The position numbers and the translations under genes are program-made. This document shows, one piece after another, positions 57,158 to 64,000 of a stretch of DNA of 64,000 nucleotides. Where the stretch lies: positions 124,001-188,000 of the forward strand of contig JAOPKE010000005.1 of assembly GCA_025517465.1 (NCBI GenBank), read 5' to 3'. This DNA comes from Halobacteria archaeon HArc-gm2. GTDB taxonomy: Archaea; Halobacteriota; Halobacteria; Halobacteriales; Haloarculaceae. The notes beneath the pieces were generated by a model. The model saw only the letters and a program-made list of their open reading frames with translations, was not told where the DNA came from and did no database searches. Each line of letters starts with the position of its first letter. Position 1 is the first letter of the stretch.

Positions 57158-58138
57158 CTACCCCAGCGTGGGGCCGTCCCGTCCCGTGGCGCCGTCGTTG
57201 CGTGGCGTCGCGGTGAGCACGTCGCCGTCGACGCCCAGGTCCGAGAGCGCCATCTCGGCGGCCGTCTCGGCGGCGTCGACGTCGCCCCTGGTCGTCAGCC
57301 CCCAGACCGCCGGCCCCCAGGAGGACTGGCCCGCGCCGGCGACGGCGGGGCTCTGGGACAGCCGCTCGACGATTCGCCCGGCCGGGGGTCGGTAGACGCC
57401 GCCCTGTTCGTCCGCGTACCAGGCGCCGTTGAGCCGGCCGAGGCGGGCCGCCGCTCGCCCGAACCGGCGGTGGTCGCCCTCCGCGGCGGCGGGCAGCAGT
57501 TCTCGCGTGAGTACCGCCGCGACGTCGTCGGCGATGCCCGGGTCCGCGCGTTCGACGGACTGGCGCATCCGGCGGTCCTCGTCGGCCCCGCTCGCGCCCG
57601 ACGCGGCGTCCGGGACGACGAGGACGAACCGCCAGTCGCCGGGGACGTCGTGGCGGGCGATGACCGGGGGGACGGTCCAGGCGCCGTTCTCCGGCGGCCG
57701 GGAGGTAAAGCGCTCGGTCGGGTGGCCGCCGTCGACGACGAAGCCGCCGGATTCGAAGGTGGCGACGCCGACGCCGCTGCGCCCGCCACGGCCCAGGTCC
57801 GGTGCCAGCTCGCGCGGGTCGACATCGACGTCGTACGCACGCGCGACGGCCACGAGGGATGCGAGTGCGAGCTGCGTTCCGCTCCCGAAGCCGACGTGGC
57901 GCGGGAAGCGCTTCGTCACAGTGACCTCGGCCCCCTCGACGTCCAGCGTCGCGGCGACGCGCCGGACGTACGACTCCGCGGCCGGGTCGTCACAGCGAAC
58001 CTCGTCGGCGGGACGCGCGCTCACTTCGAGCTCGGGACCATCCAGTGCGACCCCGACACCGCCGTAGAGACGCTCGTTGGCGAGCGCGAGGTTCTGGAAC
58101 CCGAAGTGCAACCGCGCCGCCGTCGTGACCGTGGCCAT
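57158..58138 (-). CDS. Beta-ribofuranosylaminobenzene 5'-phosphate synthase
   Basis: A 326-residue GHMP-superfamily protein. N-terminal ARLHFGFQNL and the glycine-rich FPRHVGFGSGTQLALA phosphate loop, with the ARLHFG and GRGGRSGVG motifs characteristic of beta-RFAP synthase. It catalyses the first committed step of methanopterin-type pterin synthesis (PRPP plus p-aminobenzoate). Haloarchaea carry this enzyme although they use folate-like C1 carriers. Start chosen at the ATG at 58136-58138. Confidence 0.9.
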   Translation of the reverse strand: MATVTTAARLHFGFQNLALANERLYGGVGVALDGPELEVSARPADEVRCDDPAAESYVRRVAATLDVEGAEVTVTKRFPRHVGFGSGTQLALASLVAVARAYDVDVDPRELAPDLGRGGRSGVGVATFESGGFVVDGGHPTERFTSRPPENGAWTVPPVIARHDVPGDWRFVLVVPDAASGASGADEDRRMRQSVERADPGIADDVAAVLTRELLPAAAEGDHRRFGRAAARLGRLNGAWYADEQGGVYRPPAGRIVERLSQSPAVAGAGQSSWGPAVWGLTTRGDVDAAETAAEMALSDLGVDGDVLTATPRNDGATGRDGPTLG

Positions 58139-58309
58139 GGCCTGGGTTCGGTCGGGGGTGAAATGAAGGTAGGGCACTCGTCGGCGGTGGCCGCCGTGCG
58201 GCACTCGAACACAGTGGGAACTGTGCAGACACTCGTCCGCGCTGGTCGCCGTGCGTCGCACTCGTGGGGCCGCGTTCCATTTAAGCCGCTCTGTCCCGGC
58301 TAGTGGACT

Positions 58310-59191
58310 GTGGCCAGAGAAACCGTCAGGAACGTCGCGCTCGCGGTCTGCGGCGTGCTCGCGGTGACGCTCACCGCGGCGACGCTGCCGTCGGCATTCC
58401 GGCCGGAGCGGTCCGGCTCGGGCGGGTCTGGCAGTGTCGGGACGGGGGACGGCGCCGGGCAGCCGTCGTCACCGTTTTCGGTCGGCTCGACCGAGACCGT
58501 CGAGATACCGTTCCTGACCGAAATCGCGACGCTCCTCGTCACTGTCGTCGTTCTCGTCGCGCTCTGGTACCTCTTCGTCAACCGGCGACGGGCGTTCCGG
58601 GTCGCGGTCGGGCTGCTCGCACTCGGCGCCGTCGGGGGCCTGCTGGCCCGGTTCTTCTCGGCGAACCCGGAGCGCATTCCCTCTCCGTCCGTGGCGCCGC
58701 TGGTCGACAACGCCACCGCTGGCGGCGCCGCCGGTGAATCGGTGGCCGACCCGTCGCTCCTGTCGCTCGTGGTCGTGTTCACCCTGACGCTGGTCTGTCT
58801 CGCCGCGGTGGTCACGGTCCGGCAGCGATCTGCCGAGACGGCGACGGCTTCGTCCAACGACGACCAGTCGACGGCGGCCGCCGCAGTAGGCCGGGCTGCC
58901 GGCCGGGCGGCCGAGCGCATCGAGACCGGCGACGACCTCGACAACGAGGTGTACCGGGCCTGGCGCGAGATGACGTCGCCCCTCGACGTCTCCCGCCCGG
59001 AGTCGACCACGGCGGGCGAGTTCGAGGCGGCGGCCGTCGACGCCGGGATGGACCCCGACGACGTCCGCGAACTGACCGACCTCTTCGAGGGGGTCCGGTA
59101 CGGCGGACGCGACCCCGAGCCGGCGGACGAGGAGCGAGCGGTCGCGCTGCTCCGTCGCATCGAGGACCAGTACGCGGAGGCCGAGCCGTGA
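58310..59191 (+). CDS. DUF4129 domain membrane protein
   Basis: A 293-residue protein with a GTG start. The N-terminal helix (VRNVALAVCGVLAVTLTAA) is followed by an external Gly/Ser-rich segment, two or three more helices (to ~residue 165) and a cytoplasmic C-terminal DUF4129 region (residues ~195-290, EVYRAWREMTSPLDVSRPES...). It overlaps the DUF58 gene (GTGA). Family context: DUF4129 and DUF58 proteins occur with MoxR ATPases and transglutaminases, none of which is in this window. Confidence 0.78.
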   Translation: MARETVRNVALAVCGVLAVTLTAATLPSAFRPERSGSGGSGSVGTGDGAGQPSSPFSVGSTETVEIPFLTEIATLLVTVVVLVALWYLFVNRRRAFRVAVGLLALGAVGGLLARFFSANPERIPSPSVAPLVDNATAGGAAGESVADPSLLSLVVVFTLTLVCLAAVVTVRQRSAETATASSNDDQSTAAAAVGRAAGRAAERIETGDDLDNEVYRAWREMTSPLDVSRPESTTAGEFEAAAVDAGMDPDDVRELTDLFEGVRYGGRDPEPADEERAVALLRRIEDQYAEAEP

Positions 59192-61173
59192 ACCGGTCCG
59201 GACTGCTGGCCGTCGCGGGCGTGCTCGCGTTCGGCCTCGGCCTCGCGACGCTGGCGGTCCCCGGACTGGTCGCGCTCGGGGCCGAAGGCGCCGTCCTCGT
59301 CGTGGTCGGACTGCTGGCACTCGTCCAGATCGTGCGCGTCGGACGTGCTCGCTACCGGGGACAGATCCGACGGGCGGGAACCGCCGACGCCGAATTATCG
59401 GCGGACGTCGAGTCCCCGGGTGCGGACCTGGGCGCGGTGCTCGACGAGTTCGATCCGGACGGCTACCGCTACGCCCAGGGCGGTCGCCGGCGGTCCCAGC
59501 TGCGACGGGTCGCGGTCGAGGCGCTGACGCGGTCAGACGACTGTTCGGAAACCGAAGCCCGGGAACGGATCGCGACCGGAATATGGACCGACGACCCGGT
59601 CGCCGCCGCCTTCCTCGCGGAGGACGGCGGAGACGACCTTCCACTCCTGTCCCAGCTCGGGTCCCGTCTCAGGTCCCGGCTCCGGTCCCGGCTCACCACC
59701 GAGTCCGCCTATCAGCGGCGGATTCGGCGGACGACCGACGCTATCGCGGCCGTCACCGGCTTACCGCCCGGGCCAGCGACGGCGGACAGCGCAGCCGGGT
59801 TCCGCTCGCGGTCGCGTCTGGCGAGCATCGGGCAGCGTCTCACGGGCGACGTGGAGACAGGGGAGCCGCCATCGGCGTGGGACGACACCGACCAGTCCAG
59901 GCGTCGGTCGACAGGGCACTGGCGCGGGGTCAGCGCCGTCGCGCTCGTCGGCATCACCGTCGGCGTCCTGGCGGAGCAGGCGACGGCGCTCCTCGTCGGC
60001 GTCGTCGGGATCAGCTACGCAGCCTACGCGCGTTCGACGACGCCGCCCTCGCCGACGCTCTCCGTCGAGCGAACGCTCTCGCCCGAGACGCCGTCGCCCG
60101 GCGAGTCGGTCACAGTGACCGTCTCGGTGACCAACGACGGCGACCGGACGCTTCCGGACCTCCGGCTCGTCGACGGCGTCCCGCCGGCGCTGTCGGTGGT
60201 CGACGGTTCGCCCCGGCTGGGGACGGCCCTTCGCGCCGGCGAGACGGTGTCATACGAGTACGCCGTCGAGGCCAGGAGGGGGAGTCACGCGTTCGACCCG
60301 GTCCACGTGGTCGCTCGGAACCTCGCGGGGACCGCCGAACGCGAGCGGACGGTGTCGCCCGCCGAGGCGACGCCTATCCAGTGCGTTCCGCCGCTCGAAC
60401 CGGTCGAGACGGCCGTCCCGGTCCGCAGGCAGCCGACGGGGCTCACCGGCCGGGCGAAGACTGACATCGGCGGCGAGGGGGCGGAGTTCTTCGCGACGCG
60501 GCCGTACCGACCGGGCGACCCGTTGCACCGAATCGACTGGAACCGGCGGGCGAAGAGCGGCGACCTCGCGACGCTCGAACTCCGCGAGGAGCGGTCCGTG
60601 ACCGTCGTCCTCGTCGTCGACGCGTCGGACGGCGCCGCCGTCGGTCCGGAGCCCCGGGAAGCGACCGCGATCGACCGGTCCGTCGATGGCGCGCGACAGG
60701 CGTTCACCGCGCTGCTCGACGACGGGAACCGCGTCGGCGTCGCGGCGCTCGCCGACGGCGACTGCTGGATCCCCCCGGGCGCTGGCGAGGTTCATCGAAC
60801 CCGCGTGCGCGAACTGCTGGCAACCGATCCCGCGTTCGCACCTGGACGACGGCCGCCGTCACCGTCGTTCTACGCCTGGTTCTCACGCCTGCGGCGTCGG
60901 CTGCCGGGCGACGCGCAGGTCGTCCTGTTCTCGCCGCTCTGTTCGGACGACGCCGTCCTGGCGGCGACGCGGCTCGAAGCGCACGGCTACCCGGTGACGG
61001 TCGTGAGCCCGGACCCGACCAGTCGGCAGACCACGGGGAACCGCCTCGCCGCGGTCGTCCGGCGGTTCCGGATGGCCGACCTGCGGTCGGGCGGCGTGCC
61101 AGTCGTCGACTGGGGCTGGGACGACCCGCTCGCGGTGGCGCTGGCTCGGTCGACCCGGCGGTGGTCGCGATGA
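59188..61173 (+). CDS. DUF58 domain protein
   Basis: A 661-residue protein with a GTG start overlapping the upstream stop. Two N-terminal helices, a second pair near residue 250, a CARDB-like beta domain (~290-400, SVTVTVSVTNDGDRTLPDL) and a C-terminal DUF58 domain. The DUF58 signature RPYRPGDPLHRIDWNRRAKS is followed by a vWA-like fold (VVLVVDASDG). Probably an adaptor of a MoxR-type complex in envelope maturation. Substrate unknown. Confidence 0.88.
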   Translation: MNRSGLLAVAGVLAFGLGLATLAVPGLVALGAEGAVLVVVGLLALVQIVRVGRARYRGQIRRAGTADAELSADVESPGADLGAVLDEFDPDGYRYAQGGRRRSQLRRVAVEALTRSDDCSETEARERIATGIWTDDPVAAAFLAEDGGDDLPLLSQLGSRLRSRLRSRLTTESAYQRRIRRTTDAIAAVTGLPPGPATADSAAGFRSRSRLASIGQRLTGDVETGEPPSAWDDTDQSRRRSTGHWRGVSAVALVGITVGVLAEQATALLVGVVGISYAAYARSTTPPSPTLSVERTLSPETPSPGESVTVTVSVTNDGDRTLPDLRLVDGVPPALSVVDGSPRLGTALRAGETVSYEYAVEARRGSHAFDPVHVVARNLAGTAERERTVSPAEATPIQCVPPLEPVETAVPVRRQPTGLTGRAKTDIGGEGAEFFATRPYRPGDPLHRIDWNRRAKSGDLATLELREERSVTVVLVVDASDGAAVGPEPREATAIDRSVDGARQAFTALLDDGNRVGVAALADGDCWIPPGAGEVHRTRVRELLATDPAFAPGRRPPSPSFYAWFSRLRRRLPGDAQVVLFSPLCSDDAVLAATRLEAHGYPVTVVSPDPTSRQTTGNRLAAVVRRFRMADLRSGGVPVVDWGWDDPLAVALARSTRRWSR

Positions 61174-61676
61174 CGGGCGTCGATCGGGGGCCGACGCGGT
61201 CGAGTAGCGTCGTCGCCGTCGCCGCCGCGATCGTCGCCTTCCTCCTGAGCGGACCGTACGACTGGGTCGCACTCGCGGCGAGCGGCCTCGGTGTCGCCCT
61301 CGTCGCCGTCGGCGTCCTCACCGGACGGCACGCCCCGGTGACGGCCGGCAGCGCGGGACTGGTCGTCGGCGTCCTCGCGGGCGCTGTCGCGAACACGCCG
61401 CCGCTGTTCGTCCTCGGCGGAGCAGTCGCTGCCGTTGTGGCCTGGGACGCCGGCGGAACGGCGATCGACCTCGGGAACCAGCTCGGGCGGGGGGCCGGGA
61501 CGACCAGGCTGGAACTGGTCCACGTCGGATCGACGGCGCTCGTCGGGGTCGTGACTGCCGTCGGGAGCCTGGCGCTGTACCGGACGGGCCTCGGTCGTGC
61601 GTCGATGGCCGTCCCGATGCTCCTCGTGGTCGCCGCCCTGTGTATCGCCGTGGCGCTAACGGTCGGAAGCGAATGA
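61170..61676 (+). CDS. Multi-span membrane protein of the DUF58 operon
   Basis: A 168-residue hydrophobic protein with about five helices. It overlaps the DUF58 gene by 4 bases (ATGA), so it is the third gene of the operon. Its N-terminus ([13 protein letters not shown]) is cytoplasmic by the positive-inside rule. The function is unknown. Confidence 0.7.
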   Translation: MTGVDRGPTRSSSVVAVAAAIVAFLLSGPYDWVALAASGLGVALVAVGVLTGRHAPVTAGSAGLVVGVLAGAVANTPPLFVLGGAVAAVVAWDAGGTAIDLGNQLGRGAGTTRLELVHVGSTALVGVVTAVGSLALYRTGLGRASMAVPMLLVVAALCIAVALTVGSE

Positions 61677-61785
61677 ACCGTCCGAGCGGGCCGTTTCCGG
61701 CGTCGTCCCGCATCAGGCGGGCGACCTGGGGACGACCAACACGGTAGTCCGTGTGCTTAAGGCCCGGCGTCACACAGTTTCGGAC

Positions 61786-63513
61786 ATGAGTCAGCAGGAA
61801 CGCAAACAGCGTCCCGAGAAGGACGAGGACCTCCCGAGTTCAGAGGTCACCGAAGGGACAGAGCGGGCGCCCCACCGGGCGATGTTCCGCGCGATGGGGT
61901 ACGACGACGAGGACCTGTCTTCGCCGATGGTCGGCGTGGCCAACCCGGCGGCGGACATCACGCCGTGTAACGTCCACCTCGACGACCTGGCGGCCTCTGC
62001 CTACGACGGCATCGACGACGCGGGCGGGATGCCCATCGAGTTCGGCACGATCACGATCTCCGACGCCATCTCCATGGGAACCGAGGGGATGAAGGCCTCC
62101 CTGATATCCAGGGAGATCATCGCCGACTCCGTCGAACTCGTCTCCTTCGGCGAGCGCATGGACGGCCTCGTCACGATCGGTGGCTGTGACAAGAACATGC
62201 CCGGGATGATGATGGCGTCGGTCCGGACGGACCTTCCGAGCGTCTTCCTCTACGGCGGGTCGATCATGCCCGGCGAGCACGATGGCCGCGAGATAACCGT
62301 CCAGAACGTCTTCGAGGGCGTCGGCTCGGTCGCCACGGGCGAGATGACCGAAGACGAACTCGACGAGATGGAGCGCAACGCCTGCCCCGGCGCCGGCTCC
62401 TGTGGCGGGATGTTCACCGCCAACACGATGTCCTCCATCGCGGAGGCGCTGGGCTTCTCGCCGCTCGGTGCGGCCTCGCCACCGGCCGAGCACGAGGAAC
62501 GCTACGAGGAGGCCGAGCGCGCCGGACGCCTCGCCGTCGAGGTCGTCTCCGAGCGCCGGCGCCCCTCCGACTTCCTCTCGAAGGAGTCCTTCGAGAACGC
62601 CATCGCGCTGCAGGTGGCCATCGGCGGATCGACCAACGCCGTGCTCCACCTGCTGGCCCTCGCCGCCGAGGCCGGTATCGACCTGGACATCGAGGAGTTC
62701 AACGAGATCAGCAAGCGGACGCCGAAGATCGCGGACCTCCAGCCCGGCGGCACGCGCGTGATGAACGACCTCCACGAGGTCGGCGGCGTCCCCGTCGTCC
62801 TCAAAGAGCTCCACGACGCGGGTCTGCTCCACGGCGACGCGCTCACCGTCACGGGCAACACCATCGCCGAGGAACTCGAAGCGGCCGATCCGCCGGCCAT
62901 CGCGGACCTCGACGCGGACTTCCTCTACACGATCGACGAGCCCAAGAACGAGCAGGGGGCCATCCGCATCCTCTCGGGCAACCTCGCGCCCGACGGCGCG
63001 GTCATCAAGATCACCGGCCACGACCACCTCTACCACGAGGGGCCCGTCCGCGTGTTCGAACGCGAGGAGAACGCCATGCAGTACGTCCAGGAAGAAGGCG
63101 TCGAGGCCGGCGACGTCATCGTCATCCGCAACGAGGGGCCCCAGGGTGGGCCCGGGATGCGCGAGATGCTCGGCGTCACCTCCGCCGCGGCGGGCCAGGG
63201 CCACGCCGAAGACGTCGCGCTGGTCACGGACGGCCGCTTCTCCGGCGCGACCCGCGGGTTCTCGATCGGCCACGTCGCCCCCGAGGCCTTCGCCGGCGGC
63301 CCCATCGCCGCGCTCGAAGACGGCGACGTGATCACTATCGACATCGACGAACTGGAACTCTCGGTGGACCTCACCGACGCGGAAATCGAGGACCGTCTCG
63401 AGGACCACGACCCCGAACCGAACTACGAGAGCGGCGTGCTGGCGAAGTACCACCGCGACTTCGGTTCGGCGTCGAACGGCGCGGTGACGAATCCCGGCGC
63501 GAAGTGGGACTGA
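61786..63513 (+). CDS. ilvD: Dihydroxy-acid dehydratase
   Basis: A 575-residue IlvD/Edd-family Fe-S dehydratase. It makes 2-keto acids in valine, leucine and isoleucine synthesis. Cluster cysteines are in [16 protein letters not shown] and [16 protein letters not shown]. The C-terminal [11 protein letters not shown] and [11 protein letters not shown] motifs are present. The ATG at 61786 matches the family N-terminus (after a haloarchaeal acidic extension) and follows the TATA-like GTGCTTAAGG by ~28 bases. Confidence 0.97.
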   Translation: MSQQERKQRPEKDEDLPSSEVTEGTERAPHRAMFRAMGYDDEDLSSPMVGVANPAADITPCNVHLDDLAASAYDGIDDAGGMPIEFGTITISDAISMGTEGMKASLISREIIADSVELVSFGERMDGLVTIGGCDKNMPGMMMASVRTDLPSVFLYGGSIMPGEHDGREITVQNVFEGVGSVATGEMTEDELDEMERNACPGAGSCGGMFTANTMSSIAEALGFSPLGAASPPAEHEERYEEAERAGRLAVEVVSERRRPSDFLSKESFENAIALQVAIGGSTNAVLHLLALAAEAGIDLDIEEFNEISKRTPKIADLQPGGTRVMNDLHEVGGVPVVLKELHDAGLLHGDALTVTGNTIAEELEAADPPAIADLDADFLYTIDEPKNEQGAIRILSGNLAPDGAVIKITGHDHLYHEGPVRVFEREENAMQYVQEEGVEAGDVIVIRNEGPQGGPGMREMLGVTSAAAGQGHAEDVALVTDGRFSGATRGFSIGHVAPEAFAGGPIAALEDGDVITIDIDELELSVDLTDAEIEDRLEDHDPEPNYESGVLAKYHRDFGSASNGAVTNPGAKWD

Positions 63514-63539
63514 GCGGAGACGGAGTCTCTGCGAGGGTC

Positions 63540-63649
63540 GAAAATCGAGCGAAGCGAGATTTTCGGGATTGAGTACCGCCGCAAGGCGGTACGAAAGCCG
63601 GTAGACGAACGTAGTGAGTCTACCGGAAGTGAGCGAAATCAACGATTTC
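63540..63649. repeat. Array of four short hairpins
   Basis: Four successive inverted repeats follow ilvD: GAAAATC/GATTTTC (63540-63564), GTACCGCC/GGCGGTAC (63573-63592), CCGGTAGAC/GTCTACCGG (63598-63626) and GAAATC/GATTTC (63635-63649). The loops share the (G)CGAAG(C) or GAACGTAGTGA theme. The rest of the gap to 63844 has no gene. It may be a terminator cluster or decayed repeats. Confidence 0.55.
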
Positions 63650-63844
63650 GCGAAGGACGAAAATCGAGTAGAAGATCCCTCTCGAGGTTCGTGTTCAGGC
63701 GCGACAGTAGCACCTGCCGAACCCTCGCCTCCCCACCACGCTAGCCAGAAGTGTGTACCTGGTACGTATCTGATCTCCAGTGTGCACTGTGATGGCCTGA
63801 CGTGGACGGTACAGTTTTGTAAAACTGGTAGAGACGGTGTGTAG

Positions 63845-63934
63845 ATGCCTCGAACGTGGAGACGACACGCTGACATCTCCGCACGGGCCATCGATCTGCC
63901 CGTTTCAGTTGCCAGGGAGGTGATCCGCAGGTGA
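63845..63934 (+). CDS. Possible 29-residue peptide coupled to the next gene
   Basis: ATG at 63845 gives a basic peptide ending VAREVIRR. Its last codons contain GGAGGTGATCC, a full match to the 16S rRNA anti-Shine-Dalgarno, and its stop overlaps the GTG of the next gene (GTGA). It may be a leader peptide. Weak as a protein. Confidence 0.3.
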   Translation: MPRTWRRHADISARAIDLPVSVAREVIRR

Positions 63935-64000
63935 GGCCGCTGAATCGGTGGTACGACTGGATCGAGACTCGCTACACCAAACGGACGCTGACGCGCGTCG
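63931..64000 (+). CDS. Start of an unidentified gene (truncated by window end)
   Basis: Only 23 codons are visible, beginning with GTG (RPLNRWYDWIETRYTKRT). A perfect GGAGGTGATCC ribosome binding site lies 7 bases upstream, rare among the mostly leaderless genes here. The short basic/aromatic N-terminus suggests a membrane-protein cytoplasmic start. The product cannot be named. Confidence 0.5.
   Translation, partial: MRPLNRWYDWIETRYTKRTLTRV

Noticed and set aside
61840-63891. Very long minus-strand open frame over ilvD
   Set aside because: It is antisense to an unmistakable ilvD and consists of Val/Asp/Arg-rich sequence typical of GC-rich shadow frames.

Overview
The window is chromosomal DNA of a halophilic archaeon (class Halobacteria). 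The evidence is the high GC content, strongly acidic proteins, an archaeal gene set (aIF5A with deoxyhypusine synthase, transcription factor S, beta-RFAP synthase, an HTR-like KaiC-family ATPase), TATA-box promoters close to start codons, and GGTGAT-type ribosome binding sites. The genus cannot be fixed from this sequence alone.

Layout. (1) 1-22905 is ordinary GC-rich host chromosome: a vWA/FHA pair, aIF5A next to an agmatinase-family enzyme, CBS, NIF3, SprT, MFS, deoxyhypusine synthase, a YchF-type GTPase, a metallophosphoesterase, an archaeal-type ornithine cyclodeaminase, an OYE flavoenzyme, a ZIP metal transporter and a lipoprotein. (2) 22961-23927 is a small insert carrying one membrane-anchored HNH nuclease gene. 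It is flanked by a 24-bp direct repeat of the 3' end of the transcription factor S gene (tfs, 23902-24225). (3) 24205-54196 is a ~30 kb integrated element of lower GC, inserted at the 5' end of the same tfs gene and bounded by a 21-bp direct repeat. So tfs is occupied on both sides. (4) 54197-64000 is host chromosome again: two Zn-finger/coiled-coil proteins, the HTR-like ATPase, beta-RFAP synthase, a DUF4129/DUF58 operon, ilvD and the start of another gene.

The 30 kb element begins with an RHH-like regulator and a tyrosine integrase. A virion module follows (26898-33326) with the gene order of pleolipoviruses: a small multi-spanning membrane protein, two tiny membrane proteins, a large surface spike with a C-terminal anchor, two further membrane proteins and a P-loop ATPase. 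The spike carries an apparent beta-helix insert. The rest, about 20 kb, is mostly small unknown genes: zinc-ribbon microproteins, single-span membrane microproteins and a poly-cysteine peptide. There is also a TIR-domain protein, a second shortened tyrosine recombinase, a coiled-coil/RHH pair beside an AT-rich region with three 21-bp iterons (candidate replication origin), and a terminal Abi-like protein. Many genes are stop/start coupled, with the ribosome binding site inside the last codons of the upstream gene, so unrelated proteins end in -EGDS(E/R) or -GDF.

How it may work together (inference): the element looks like a large integrated pleolipovirus or plasmid-virus hybrid with its own integration, replication/partition, virion and possible defence genes. 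It separates tfs from its native promoter (now near 54226) and supplies a replacement. In the host part, aIF5A, the agmatinase-family enzyme and deoxyhypusine synthase form one functional theme, hypusination of aIF5A.
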